Shown here one piece after another: positions 1 through 8,134 of a DNA stretch of 64,000 nucleotides. The notes beneath the pieces are model-generated. The model was given only the letters and a program-made list of their open reading frames with translations, was not told where the DNA came from and made no database searches. The stretch is from contig NZ_WIWC01000006.1 of NCBI RefSeq assembly GCF_009600315.1, positions 114,187-178,186 on the forward strand, read 5' to 3'. Made by a program: the position numbers and the translations under genes. The stretch comes from Pseudomonas helleri (lineage in GTDB: Bacteria > Pseudomonadota > Gammaproteobacteria > Pseudomonadales > Pseudomonadaceae). The stretch's first letter is position 1; each line of letters opens with the position of its first letter.

Positions 1-2242
1 TCGCTGCCAGTCGTTTTTCGCCCGAGTCCAGTTGCCAGTTCAGGTAATTGATCTTTTGCTGAGCTTCTACCGATTGGGGCGATGTATGCCCCTTTCCCCC
101 CTTTCTCCGCGCAATCCTGATGGCTTGTTTACGCTCGCGTTTAAGCTTCCTCATTTCAGTCCGTTGTGTGAGGACTTCTTTCATCGTGTCGCGCAAGCTG
201 GCTTTTTCTTCCGGGGTGGAAAAATTAAACGTCGCGCCTTCGGTTTTTGCGGCCTGCAGAATTTTCGATTTCAACGCAAAGGGCAGGTTGCGAAACAGTT
301 GATCAAGGTCGGGCATGGTGTGCCCTTTGAACACTTCAGCAAACTCGGCCACTAGTTTTTCCAACCCGCGATTCAGCGCTGGCGCCAGTGTATTTTGCGC
401 GGCGTTGGCGACGGGGCGCGTGCTTTCAGGAAGGTCGTCCAAGGCCGGTAACCGCCCGTGTTCAACACTGCGCATTTGATCGAACAGCCCGCGGGAGTTG
501 TTGAATACGGTCATGCCCGCGGCACCCAAAAATGCGTATTGCACCCACAAGCCGGTTTGTTCGCTGTAGGGCAAGGTGTAATACAGCGGGCGGCTAAATT
601 GCGGTTGGGATTCGATAAAGGCATACAGTTGATCGCAAGCTTCGTCGCTGCGGCAAATGTCTTTGAGGCAGGCATATTCAAGGGTGAAAGCAAAATCCCT
701 CTGCCGACTGAGTTGAGGGTCGAGGTACCAGGCGTGTGTGTGAAAGCCGCAGGTGGTGATCAACGCCACGCGGTCGGCGGTGATGCGCTCTAGCAGGTCA
801 TTCCAGCGAGCGAGCCCAGTGCGGTGAGCCAGCAGGTCGCGGTCCATGGCTTCGCGGTCGATCAGATCATTAACGCCCCGCTGGCCGAATTTGGCACCGT
901 GCAAAATATCGTCGATGCGTTCGCCGTGAAGCTTGCCGAGTGCGATTAAAGCCTCGAAATGCTTTTGTACGAAGGCGCTGGGAGAAAGGCGAAAGTGCGG
1001 GGGGGTGTAGTAGCGTCTATCCACTTCCTCAACGGCACTCAGGGCCTCAAGATTGAAACCATCACCGCCTGAATGAGCGGCGCCAATCGCCTGCGCCTCT
1101 GCCCTCTCACGCAATACCTGCAAATCCGCTGGCACCGGGCTTCCCGCTGGTGGGGTCATCAGCCCGCCTTTGTTGACGTATTCCAGCATCGCTGCTTTGG
1201 TCACGCCCCGATCCGGCTCTGGCATGTTCTCCAGCTCGGCAAACATGGCCTTGATCGCCGGGTCATCGGTGGCTCCGGCCAGCACCGACACATCCGGATC
1301 GCTCAGTTGGCTGAGGGATTCGATGTAACACGCCAGCAGGTAATCGCGTTCGTTGTGGCCTTCCTGCGCGCCATCTTTGCCGCCGCCATTGGCCCAGTCA
1401 CCGACCCAGCCTGCGACCTCATCCTGATAATTGGCCAGGTCGCGCAAGACACCCAAGGTGTCATCAAGCACCAGGTACAGCGTGTCAAAGTGGTACTGCG
1501 GCTGAATAGCGTTCTTTAAATGAGCAAAATAATAAGGCCTAAAACGCGGCGGGTTTTCCCACAGGTAGGGACGACGTTCGTGCTCGGGTAGCTCAGCCTG
1601 CAAACGGCGCCGCTCACTAAAGACGGCGTGCTCGGCCAATGACGCATCAGCCCCCAGATGATCCTGCTCCTGCTCGACCCGTTCGGTGGCGTGCTCTGCC
1701 AGCCATCGCTCGACCATCGGCTCAGTCAGCAAGTGCTTGGCGCCTTTGACGCAGTCCGCCTGACTCAGGTCCACGGCCTGCATAAAGTGATTGCGCTCGG
1801 CGGGATCATTAATCACTTGCCGGCATTTGTTGGCCGACCATTGCACCTCGGCATACCCGACATACAAGGTGCTGGTTTTGGGGAAGATCAACGTTGGCGA
1901 ATTGATCGGGTCTTCACGTTCGTCCTCGACCACCTCCTTACCCTGAAACAGCATCGACTCCACCACGCCGTTATAGACCCGGTACTCCGTTAACTCGCCG
2001 TTGCCGCTGTCGATCACATAGAGCCAGCCATCACGCAGCAGGCGAATGCCCAACGGACGACTCTTCAGGCTGTAGGGCATGGCGATTTCAGCGCAGGGGT
2101 CAAGGGCCGGGTTATCCACCAACCCATAGCGCAGGGGCAATAGTTGAAGGGTGCTTTTCCTCAGCGGGCAAACACCCAGGGCGGTTCTGGGAGTGCGTGA
2201 GTAATTGATGTGGTTAGGGTTGGGTCGAGTGGGTTTGCTCAC
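1..2242 (-). CDS. VasX-type T6SS effector (BTH_I2691-like), 3' end outside window
   Basis: This frame is open from a GTG at 2242 to the window edge (747 codons), so the C-terminus is missing. The GTG is preceded by AGGAG at a normal distance. The N-terminus has the features of the toxin VasX N-terminal region: PLRYG at residues 36-40, then SRPLGIRLLRDGWLYVID, which lies in a beta-rich delivery region. In this family the N-terminal part directs loading onto the T6SS, and the C-terminal part, beyond the window, carries membrane-spanning colicin-like segments that damage target membranes. No VgrG, PAAR or immunity gene lies on the visible side. The family call is fairly sure; pore formation is inferred from the family. 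Confidence 0.75.
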   Translation of the reverse strand, partial: MSKPTRPNPNHINYSRTPRTALGVCPLRKSTLQLLPLRYGLVDNPALDPCAEIAMPYSLKSRPLGIRLLRDGWLYVIDSGNGELTEYRVYNGVVESMLFQGKEVVEDEREDPINSPTLIFPKTSTLYVGYAEVQWSANKCRQVINDPAERNHFMQAVDLSQADCVKGAKHLLTEPMVERWLAEHATERVEQEQDHLGADASLAEHAVFSERRRLQAELPEHERRPYLWENPPRFRPYYFAHLKNAIQPQYHFDTLYLVLDDTLGVLRDLANYQDEVAGWVGDWANGGGKDGAQEGHNERDYLLACYIESLSQLSDPDVSVLAGATDDPAIKAMFAELENMPEPDRGVTKAAMLEYVNKGGLMTPPAGSPVPADLQVLRERAEAQAIGAAHSGGDGFNLEALSAVEEVDRRYYTPPHFRLSPSAFVQKHFEALIALGKLHGERIDDILHGAKFGQRGVNDLIDREAMDRDLLAHRTGLARWNDLLERITADRVALITTCGFHTHAWYLDPQLSRQRDFAFTLEYACLKDICRSDEACDQLYAFIESQPQFSRPLYYTLPYSEQTGLWVQYAFLGAAGMTVFNNSRGLFDQMRSVEHGRLPALDDLPESTRPVANAAQNTLAPALNRGLEKLVAEFAEVFKGHTMPDLDQLFRNLPFALKSKILQAAKTEGATFNFSTPEEKASLRDTMKEVLTQRTEMRKLKRERKQAIRIARRKGGKGHTSPQSVEAQQKINYLNWQLDSGEKRLAA

Positions 2243-2596
2243 AAATCAGACTCCTGTAGGCCAAAGAGTTACAACGGGCAATATCAATGACGCTGTTAAC
2301 GAGATGATATGAACCCGTAACTTCACGGCGATCACCCACCCGAAGTTCGATACATGTGCATCCGCGCAGACAGCATTAGTTGTTTCATAAAATGACAAAC
2401 ATGAAATAAAAGTGCGCAAGAAGTTGCGCAGTTGAACCAAGCTTAATTATCAAAACCGTCAATAAAGTCAGTTCTGCGTTTTACCACGAAGTAGGGTTAT
2501 TTATATGTAGGATCTTTCCGCATCTTGAGGCGTGTCTGTGCACCCGCCAGATTCTTGGATAAAGTGCATCACGATCTTCGACCCAGGAACCGGGAA
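2243..2596. other. Divergent intergenic region upstream of the effector and ltaE
   Basis: This is a noncoding gap between two divergent genes and should hold both promoters. It is A+T-rich around 2380-2480. It contains a compact hairpin at 2413-2430 with perfect arms TGCGCAA/TTGCGCA and a four-base GAAG loop. No T-run follows it directly, so a terminator is not supported. I see no recognisable operator. Confidence 0.5.
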
Positions 2597-3637
2597 ATGA
2601 CTGACAAGAGCCAACAATTCGCCAGCGACAACTACTCCGGTATCTGCCCTGAAGTCTGGTCTGCCATGGAAAAAGCCAACCACGGCCACCAGCGCTCCTA
2701 CGGCGACGATGAGTGGACCCTGCGCGCCGCCAATGACTTTCGCACGTTGTTCGAAACCGACTGTGAGGTGTTTTTTGCTTTTAACGGCACGGCGGCCAAC
2801 TCGCTGGCCCTGTCGTCGCTGTGCCAGAGCTTCCACAGCGTGATCTGCTCCGAAACCGCCCACGTCGAGACCGACGAATGCGGTGCGCCGGAGTTCTTTT
2901 CCAACGGCTCAAAGCTGCTGATTGCCCGCACTGAAAACGGCAAAATCACGCCTGAGTCCATCCGTGAAATCGCCCTCAAACGCAAAGACATTCACTACCC
3001 CAAGCCGCGTGTCGTGACCATTACCCAGGCCACGGAAGTGGGCAGCGTTTACCGCCCGGAAGAAATCCGCGCCATCAGCGCGACCTGTAAAGAGTTGGGC
3101 CTGCTGCTGCACATGGATGGCGCACGCTTTTCCAACGCTTGCGCTTTTCTCGGCTGCTCACCGGCAGACCTGAGCTGGAAAGCCGGGGTCGATGTGCTGT
3201 GTTTTGGCGGGACTAAAAACGGCATGGCCGTGGGCGAGGCAATTTTGTTCTTCAACCATGATCTGGCGGTGGATTTTGACTACCGCTGCAAACAGGCCGG
3301 CCAATTGGCGTCCAAGATGCGCTTTTTGTCAGCCCCGTGGGTGGGCCTGCTGGAGAACGATGCCTGGCTGAAACACTCGCGCCACGCGAACCATTGCGCG
3401 CAGTTGTTGAGCCAGTTGGTCAGTGACATTCCGGGGGTTGAGTTGATGTTCCCGGTGGAAGCCAATGGTGTGTTTCTGCAACTGTCGGAACCGGCAGTGG
3501 TGGCGTTGACGGCCAAGGGCTGGCGCTTCTACACCTTTATCGGCAAGGGCGGGGCACGTTTCATGTGCTCATGGGACACCGAAGAAGCCCGCGTGCGGGA
3601 GCTGGCGGCGGATATTCGCGAAGTGATGGCGGGGTAA
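2597..3637 (+). CDS. ltaE: Low-specificity L-threonine aldolase
   Basis: A 346-residue PLP enzyme of the beta-eliminating lyase family that cleaves L-threonine or allo-threonine to glycine and acetaldehyde in the cytoplasm. The PLP lysine is in the FGGTKNG motif, and the HMDGARFSNA segment is typical of the family. The frame is open further upstream, but ATG 2597 is chosen because it has AGGAA seven bases ahead and gives the usual N-terminus (MTDKSQQFASDNYSG). It lies near the betaine genes, as ltaA does in P. aeruginosa, which fits supply or use of glycine at the end of betaine breakdown. Confidence 0.9.
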   Translation: MTDKSQQFASDNYSGICPEVWSAMEKANHGHQRSYGDDEWTLRAANDFRTLFETDCEVFFAFNGTAANSLALSSLCQSFHSVICSETAHVETDECGAPEFFSNGSKLLIARTENGKITPESIREIALKRKDIHYPKPRVVTITQATEVGSVYRPEEIRAISATCKELGLLLHMDGARFSNACAFLGCSPADLSWKAGVDVLCFGGTKNGMAVGEAILFFNHDLAVDFDYRCKQAGQLASKMRFLSAPWVGLLENDAWLKHSRHANHCAQLLSQLVSDIPGVELMFPVEANGVFLQLSEPAVVALTAKGWRFYTFIGKGGARFMCSWDTEEARVRELAADIREVMAG

Positions 3638-3648
3638 GGTCAAACACA

Positions 3649-3740
3649 CCCTCACCCCAACCCTCTCCCAAGGGGAGAGGGGGCTTGAAATGCGGTGCTG
3701 CGGATGTTGCGCTTTTAGCCCCCTCTGGGTGAGGGGGCTT
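3649..3740. repeat. REP-like palindromic repeat, family A
   Basis: Family A consists of CCCTCACCC..ACCCTCTCCC followed by its mirror GGGAGAGGG, often as two inverted copies 40-80 bases apart. Here the pair lies between the convergent 3' ends of ltaE and the zapA-like gene, where it may also help end or stabilise both transcripts. Confidence 0.8.
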
Positions 3741-3748
3741 TGGATCAC

Positions 3749-4051
3749 TCAGGATTGACCCAGCGTTCGCTCAATCACATCGACCGTGGCGCTGACTTGC
3801 TCTTGATAACGGTCGAGTTCCTGTTTGTGGCACAGCTGCAATTCAATCTGCTGGGAACACAGGTTCAACGCGGCCAATACCAACAATTTGTCCCCGATCA
3901 AGCTCGGGTACTTTCTTTTCGTTTCGGCCAGGGCTGCCTTCAACATGACCGTGGCGGCCATCAGGGTTTGCTGCTCCCCCTCCGGCGCTTTGATCGTGTA
4001 GTCGTTACCCAGAATCGAGACGACATTTACACCGTCTCTGTCCGCGCTCAT
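3749..4051 (-). CDS. ZapA-family cell division protein (second-copy context)
   Basis: A 100-residue protein with the ZapA pattern: a short beta hairpin (VVSILGNDYTIKAPEGE), then two long amphipathic helices ending in a coiled coil. ZapA cross-links FtsZ protofilaments. The canonical Pseudomonas zapA is followed by 6S RNA and a 5-formyl-THF cyclo-ligase gene. Neither is here, and the downstream neighbour is ltaE, so this is probably a paralogue. It overlaps the upstream ZapB-like gene by four bases (ATGA), implying coupled translation. The family is clear; a role in division for this copy is inferred. Confidence 0.75.
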   Translation of the reverse strand: MSADRDGVNVVSILGNDYTIKAPEGEQQTLMAATVMLKAALAETKRKYPSLIGDKLLVLAALNLCSQQIELQLCHKQELDRYQEQVSATVDVIERTLGQS

Positions 4052-4278
4052 GCGTTGACAGGGCTCACGCTCGCGCGATCAACCAGTGCTTGAATACGGG
4101 CAGCCGTAGCGCCTTGCTTCTCTTCCTGTTCCATCAGGCTCAGTTGCAGGCTTTCGTTTTCGTCTTTGGCCTGAACCAGTTCAGCGTTCAGTTGTGCGTT
4201 GGTGTCCAGCAGCTCTTGCTTTTGCTGTACCAGGTCGCTGACCAGTTGTTCCAGTTTGCTAAGGGATGACTCAATCAT
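4048..4278 (-). CDS. Short coiled-coil protein, TIGR02449/ZapB-like
   Basis: A 76-residue protein predicted to be almost entirely coiled coil: heptad-like leucines and glutamines run from residue 5 to about 65 (KLEQLVSDLVQQKQELL). It resembles the small TIGR02449 proteins encoded just ahead of zapA in pseudomonads. It is translationally coupled to the zapA-like gene through an ATGA overlap, so the two products probably act together. It is transcribed towards ltaE, on the same strand as gbcB, 123 bases downstream of gbcB. Confidence 0.7.
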   Translation of the reverse strand: MIESSLSKLEQLVSDLVQQKQELLDTNAQLNAELVQAKDENESLQLSLMEQEEKQGATAARIQALVDRASVSPVNA

Positions 4279-4316
4279 GGTGATGTTCTCAAGCAGTTTC
4301 AGAGGGCGCGTACGAT

Positions 4317-4346
4317 AAAGAAAAGTCAGCCGCTAAGCTAGCGGCC
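4317..4346 (-). terminator. Possible terminator after gbcB
   Basis: Read on the minus strand, GCCGCTA-GCT-TAGCGGC forms a seven-pair hairpin followed within five bases by a T-rich stretch (TTTTCTTT). It lies just downstream of gbcB and before the ZapB-like gene. Confidence 0.45.
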
Positions 4347-4401
4347 ACCCACCTTTAAGCCCCCTAAAGACTGTGGTTTCGTACCTTTGTTCCTACAGGG
4401 T

Positions 4402-5502
4402 TCAGAATTCAATCCTTACATCGCCTTTGGGCACGCTGCAGCACGACAGGATGTAGCCTTCTGCTACGTCTTCGTCGGTAATGCCGCTGTTGTGCTCCAT
4501 GTCCACTTCGCCGCCCAGCTTGAGCACTTTGCACGTGCCGCAAATGCCCATGCCGCACGCTTTGGGAATCAACAAACCCAGTTTGGCCGCCGCCGCGTGC
4601 ACTGTTTCGGCCGGGCCCACGCGGATGCTTTTACCTGAAGCGGTGAACTCCACCTGATTCAAGTCCGCCGCGTCCAACTCCGGCGCATCGGCCGCCTGCT
4701 CGGCCTGTTCCACCGCATCGGCCCGCGCTTCGGGCGGCGTCGCGCCAAACGACTCTTCGTGATAACGGCTCATGTCAAAACCGTTGCTATCCAGCAGGCG
4801 TTTGACCGCATTCATGTAGGGCGTCGGCCCGCAGCAAAACACTTCGCGTTCCATAAAATCGGGGGCCATCAGCTCCAGCATTTTGTGATTCAGGTAGCCG
4901 CGATAGCCCGCCCACGGCTCGCCCAGCCCGTGTTTTTCACAGATCAGGTGCAGGCTGAAGTTGTCGATGCGCGACGCCATGTGCTCCAGCTCGCGGTGGT
5001 AAATGATGTCTTTGGGCGAACGGGCGCTGTGGATAAACACCATGTCGACATTGGCGTTGGTGTCGTAAAACCAGCGCGCCATCGACATCACCGGAGTAAT
5101 GCCCACGCCACCGCTCAAATACAACACCTTGGGGCTCGGCGCATCAATGGCGTTGAACAACCCCACCGGCCCATGCACCGCCAGCTCCTGGCCTTCTTGC
5201 AGGGTGTCGTGCAGCCAGTTGGACACGCGCCCGCCCGGCACCCGCTTGATGGTCACCGAAAAACTATACGGCACCGAAGGTGAGCTGGAGATGGTGTACG
5301 AACGCATGACCGCCTCGCCGTCGATTTCCAGCTCCAGGGTCACGAATTGCCCCGGCTTGAAAAAGAACAGAATTGGCTGATCCGCCATAAAGCAGAAGGT
5401 GCGCACATCCCAGGTTTCCTGAATCACTTTGACGCAACGCACGATGTGTCGGCCATTGGCCCAGGTCTGGGTGGTTACCGGGTTCAGAAAGCTGTTGGAC
5501 AT
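4402..5502 (-). CDS. gbcB: Glycine betaine monooxygenase reductase subunit GbcB
   Basis: A 366-residue reductase that passes electrons from NAD(P)H to the oxygenase GbcA. In order it has an FAD-binding barrel (RSYTISSSPS), a pyridine nucleotide domain (GGVGITPVMSMA and FCCGPTPYM) and a C-terminal plant-type 2Fe-2S ferredoxin domain (CGMGICGTC with a later CC pair). ATG 5502 is chosen over a GTG four codons upstream because GGAG sits nine bases before it and MSNSFLNP is the usual start. It is divergent from gbcA across a shared promoter region. Confidence 0.93.
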   Translation of the reverse strand: MSNSFLNPVTTQTWANGRHIVRCVKVIQETWDVRTFCFMADQPILFFFKPGQFVTLELEIDGEAVMRSYTISSSPSVPYSFSVTIKRVPGGRVSNWLHDTLQEGQELAVHGPVGLFNAIDAPSPKVLYLSGGVGITPVMSMARWFYDTNANVDMVFIHSARSPKDIIYHRELEHMASRIDNFSLHLICEKHGLGEPWAGYRGYLNHKMLELMAPDFMEREVFCCGPTPYMNAVKRLLDSNGFDMSRYHEESFGATPPEARADAVEQAEQAADAPELDAADLNQVEFTASGKSIRVGPAETVHAAAAKLGLLIPKACGMGICGTCKVLKLGGEVDMEHNSGITDEDVAEGYILSCCSVPKGDVRIEF

Positions 5503-5573
5503 GCGCTTCTCCACGGCCGACTGTCGGCCTCATGCTGGCGATTCTGCGCAGGCCCCGAGGCGACCATTTACCT

Positions 5574-5603
5574 ATTCGCGACATTCACATACTTATCGCG
5601 ACC
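5574..5603. promoter_or_regulatory. Direct repeat, candidate GbdR operator in the gbcA/gbcB promoter
   Basis: Two near-identical 11-mers, CTATTCGCGAC and CTTATCGCGAC, lie 20 bases apart in the middle of the divergent gbcA/gbcB spacer. Two half-sites in direct orientation about two helical turns apart is the layout bound by AraC-type regulators. GbdR is encoded in this window and is the known activator of gbcA and gbcB in P. aeruginosa. The assignment to GbdR is inference. Confidence 0.45.
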
Positions 5604-5748
5604 AGCCCCTGAAAACAGGCCCTCACGCGTCGGGAACAGATGGGGCCATGTCGCCCGTGGATATGGCATCGCCACGCGCTGAACGCACACTCAGCGCAAC
5701 CGATCAGCCACTGCCAGGCCACACCCGATGGCCATGAGGACGACAACG

Positions 5749-7041
5749 ATGGACATCACCGCCACCCTAAGCCTGGGCGACCCGCTGGAACCCGCACGTT
5801 TGGCCACCACCCAGATGCTGCACAGTCGCGAACGGACATTTTCGCTGCCGCAGCCCTTCTACAACGACGAGCGATTGTTCGAGATCGACATGCAGGAAAT
5901 CTTCCAGAAGGAATGGTTGATTGCCGGTATGACCTGCGAGATCCCGACCAAGGGCAACTTCCTGACCCTGCAAGTGGGCAAAAACCCGATCATTGTCATT
6001 CGCGGTGCCGAGGGGCAGGTTCATGCCTTCCATAACGTGTGCCGCCATCGTGGCTCACGGCTGTGTACCAGCGAGAAAGGTAAAGTCGCCAAGCTGGTGT
6101 GTCACTACCACCAGTGGACCTACGAACTGGACGGGCGTCTGTTGTTTGCCGGAACGGAGATGGGCGCAGATTTCGACATGAAGCAGTACGGCCTCAAACC
6201 CGTGAACGTGAAGACCGCAGGCGGTTACATCTTTATCAGCCTGGCCGACAACCCGCCCGCCATTGACGAGTTTCTGGCCACGCTGAATCACTACATGGAA
6301 CCTTACGACATGGAGAACACCAAGGTGGCGATTCAAACCACCCTGGTGGAAAAAGCCAACTGGAAACTGGTGCTGGAAAACAACCGCGAGTGCTATCACT
6401 GCAACGCGTCACACCCCGAGCTGCTGAAAACCTTGCTGGAGTGGGATGACGTCACCGACCCGCGTGCCGATCAAGCGTTCAAGGATCATGTAGCCGCCTC
6501 TGCAGCGGCTTGGGACGCCGAGAAAATTCCCTATGCCCACGCCAGCTTTGGCCTGCGTAACCGCATCGTGCGCATGCCCCTGCTCAAAGGCACCGTGTCG
6601 ATGACGCTGGATGGCAAGCAAGGCTGCACGAAATTGATGGGGCGGATCAAAAACCCGGATTTGGGTTCGATGCGCATCCTGCACCTGCCCCACTCGTGGA
6701 ACCACTGCATGGGCGACCACATCATCGTCTTCACGGTATGGCCGATCAGTGCGCAAGAAACCCTCGTGACCACCAAATGGCTGGTGCACAAGGACGCGGT
6801 GGAAGGTGTGGATTACGACGTAGAGCGGATGCGCAAGGTCTGGGACGCCACCAACGATCAAGACCGCCGACTCGCCGAAGAAAACCAGCGCGGTATCAAC
6901 TCCATCGCCTACCAGCCGGGGCCGTATTCCAAAACCTACGAATTTGGTGTGGTCAACTTTATCGACTGGTACAGCGAGCGCTTGCTCAACAACCTCGGCG
7001 CGGCACCCGCGCCGTACCTCAAGGGCGTGGTTGCTCAGTAG
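5749..7041 (+). CDS. gbcA: Glycine betaine monooxygenase oxygenase subunit GbcA
   Basis: A 430-residue Rieske non-heme iron oxygenase that demethylates glycine betaine to dimethylglycine with release of formaldehyde. The Rieske ligands are Cys98/His100 and Cys118/His121. The catalytic iron motif is in NNRECYHCNASH (His217, His222). Many homologues have Pro where this protein has His119 between the second cysteine and the tyrosine; that position is not a ligand. The start at 5749 gives the expected MDITA N-terminus, with GAGGA upstream; the ATG 21 bases earlier lacks a good site. Confidence 0.95.
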   Translation: MDITATLSLGDPLEPARLATTQMLHSRERTFSLPQPFYNDERLFEIDMQEIFQKEWLIAGMTCEIPTKGNFLTLQVGKNPIIVIRGAEGQVHAFHNVCRHRGSRLCTSEKGKVAKLVCHYHQWTYELDGRLLFAGTEMGADFDMKQYGLKPVNVKTAGGYIFISLADNPPAIDEFLATLNHYMEPYDMENTKVAIQTTLVEKANWKLVLENNRECYHCNASHPELLKTLLEWDDVTDPRADQAFKDHVAASAAAWDAEKIPYAHASFGLRNRIVRMPLLKGTVSMTLDGKQGCTKLMGRIKNPDLGSMRILHLPHSWNHCMGDHIIVFTVWPISAQETLVTTKWLVHKDAVEGVDYDVERMRKVWDATNDQDRRLAEENQRGINSIAYQPGPYSKTYEFGVVNFIDWYSERLLNNLGAAPAPYLKGVVAQ

Positions 7042-7042
7042 C

Positions 7043-7612
7043 CTACAACGTACAGAACATCAAATACGCCTCCCCGGTGACACGAATCAACGGGTGAGGC
7101 GTGACCTCACAGGTTTTGACGATATGGAAGCCATGGCGCTCGTAAAAGCGCCGGGCGCCGCTGTTGGCTTCATAGTCGATCAGACTTAACCCCTTGAGGC
7201 CCAACTCATCACAGCGCGCATGGGCGTACTGCAGAAACTGCTGGCCTAACCCACGGTTACGCCAGCCCTCATGCAACGCCAGGCTTGAAATATAAAGTGT
7301 GTCGGGGATTTCCATACCGGCGTAGGCCGCCAGCACCGGGTCGGTTTCTGGCTGTGCCTCGGGATCGTGGCGCATTTCAAAACTGTGCATCATGCCGATG
7401 ACCTGGCCCTCAGCTTCGGCGATCCGGCAGTTTTGGTAAGAAAAAATAACCCCCTCGCGGGCATAGCGCATCTCGCCTACATCCAACAAGGGTTGCCCCG
7501 GCTGCGCAGTCAGGCTCCAGATGTAATCAGCACAGCCTTCGGAGGAAATTTGAAACAGTCGCGCTATTTCTCGCGCATCACTGCGTCGAGCTGGACGAAA
7601 ACAAACAGCCAT
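7043..7612 (-). CDS. GNAT-family N-acetyltransferase
   Basis: A 189-residue single-domain GNAT protein. The acetyl-CoA pyrophosphate loop is HEGWRNRGLGQQFL (about residues 128-141), followed by the typical NSGARRFYERHGF helix. The substrate is unknown. GGAG precedes the ATG. Its stop lies two bases from the gbcA stop (convergent), and the gap upstream of its start carries the DnaA-box repeats. Confidence 0.8.
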   Translation of the reverse strand: MAVCFRPARRSDAREIARLFQISSEGCADYIWSLTAQPGQPLLDVGEMRYAREGVIFSYQNCRIAEAEGQVIGMMHSFEMRHDPEAQPETDPVLAAYAGMEIPDTLYISSLALHEGWRNRGLGQQFLQYAHARCDELGLKGLSLIDYEANSGARRFYERHGFHIVKTCEVTPHPLIRVTGEAYLMFCTL

Positions 7613-7776
7613 ATCGGAAACTCCGCAGGTATCGAGCAGGGTTTTTAGCCTGATCTCACTGCGCGCAGCAATACGCCTTTACGTCGGCTTTATATCCAGT
7701 TGTGACATAGCTGATTATTTTTTAACCAGCCTTGCACACGCCATACATTTAAAGGCCCGCAGCCCTTCACCAACAT

Positions 7777-7812
7777 CTTATCCACAGCCACACCCACAGT
7801 AATTGTGGGGAA
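7777..7812 (+). repeat. 36-bp DnaA-box unit 1
   Basis: Opens with CTTATCCACA and shares with the other two units ACAG at positions 20-23, TGTG at 28-31 and a final AA, without gaps. CCACA and TGTGG within the unit can pair. Confidence 0.7.
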
Positions 7813-7905
7813 GTGGACAAATCGGCTGAAAAGACTTGATTGGCTGTTTTTTGTACAAATGCATGTAAGCCACGTTATACGTGGCTTGCAGCGACTCGCG
7901 AACAC

Positions 7906-7941
7906 CTTATCCACATAACCGCCAACAGAGAATGTGCGCAA
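7906..7941 (+). repeat. 36-bp DnaA-box unit 2
   Basis: Same 36-base layout as the first unit, 129 bases further on. The trinucleotide ACA precedes the CTTATCC in this unit as in unit 3. Confidence 0.7.
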
Positions 7942-8097
7942 CTTATGCACCGCGGCCCTTCTTTGTGGAAAACCTTTTTAAAGCACCGTAATTCAAGGGT
8001 TAAGCAGAGAAGCAGTGGATAACAACGAGAATTGTCTATTTTTTGACCAGAAGCTTGAAAGCCCCGTCCTGTATAGCGCTTAGCCGACAGCAAACAA

Positions 8098-8133
8098 CTT
8101 ATCCACATAAGCGCTAACAGACTTTGTGGGCAA
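8098..8133 (+). repeat. 36-bp DnaA-box unit 3
   Basis: Third ungapped copy, 192 bases after unit 2, ending at the etfB stop codon. Its box is also a small hairpin, CTTAT-ccac-ATAAG. Confidence 0.7.
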
Positions 8134-8134
8134 G

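Larger units (their letters stand above)
7613..8134. other. Noncoding region with DnaA-box repeat units
   Basis: This 522-base gap lies between the GNAT start and the etfB stop. It is visibly richer in A+T than its flanks and carries three exact TTATCCACA DnaA boxes (7778, 7907, 8099), each opening a 36-bp repeat unit. One-mismatch relatives occur at 7943, 7964 (reverse) and 8014 (reverse). A hairpin with nine-base arms, AAGCCACGT/ACGTGGCTT, lies at 7867-7887, and CCCACA/TGTGGG arms lie at 7793-7808. Longest A+T stretches are around 7690-7730 and 7845-7860. No convincing gene was found. Confidence 0.7.
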
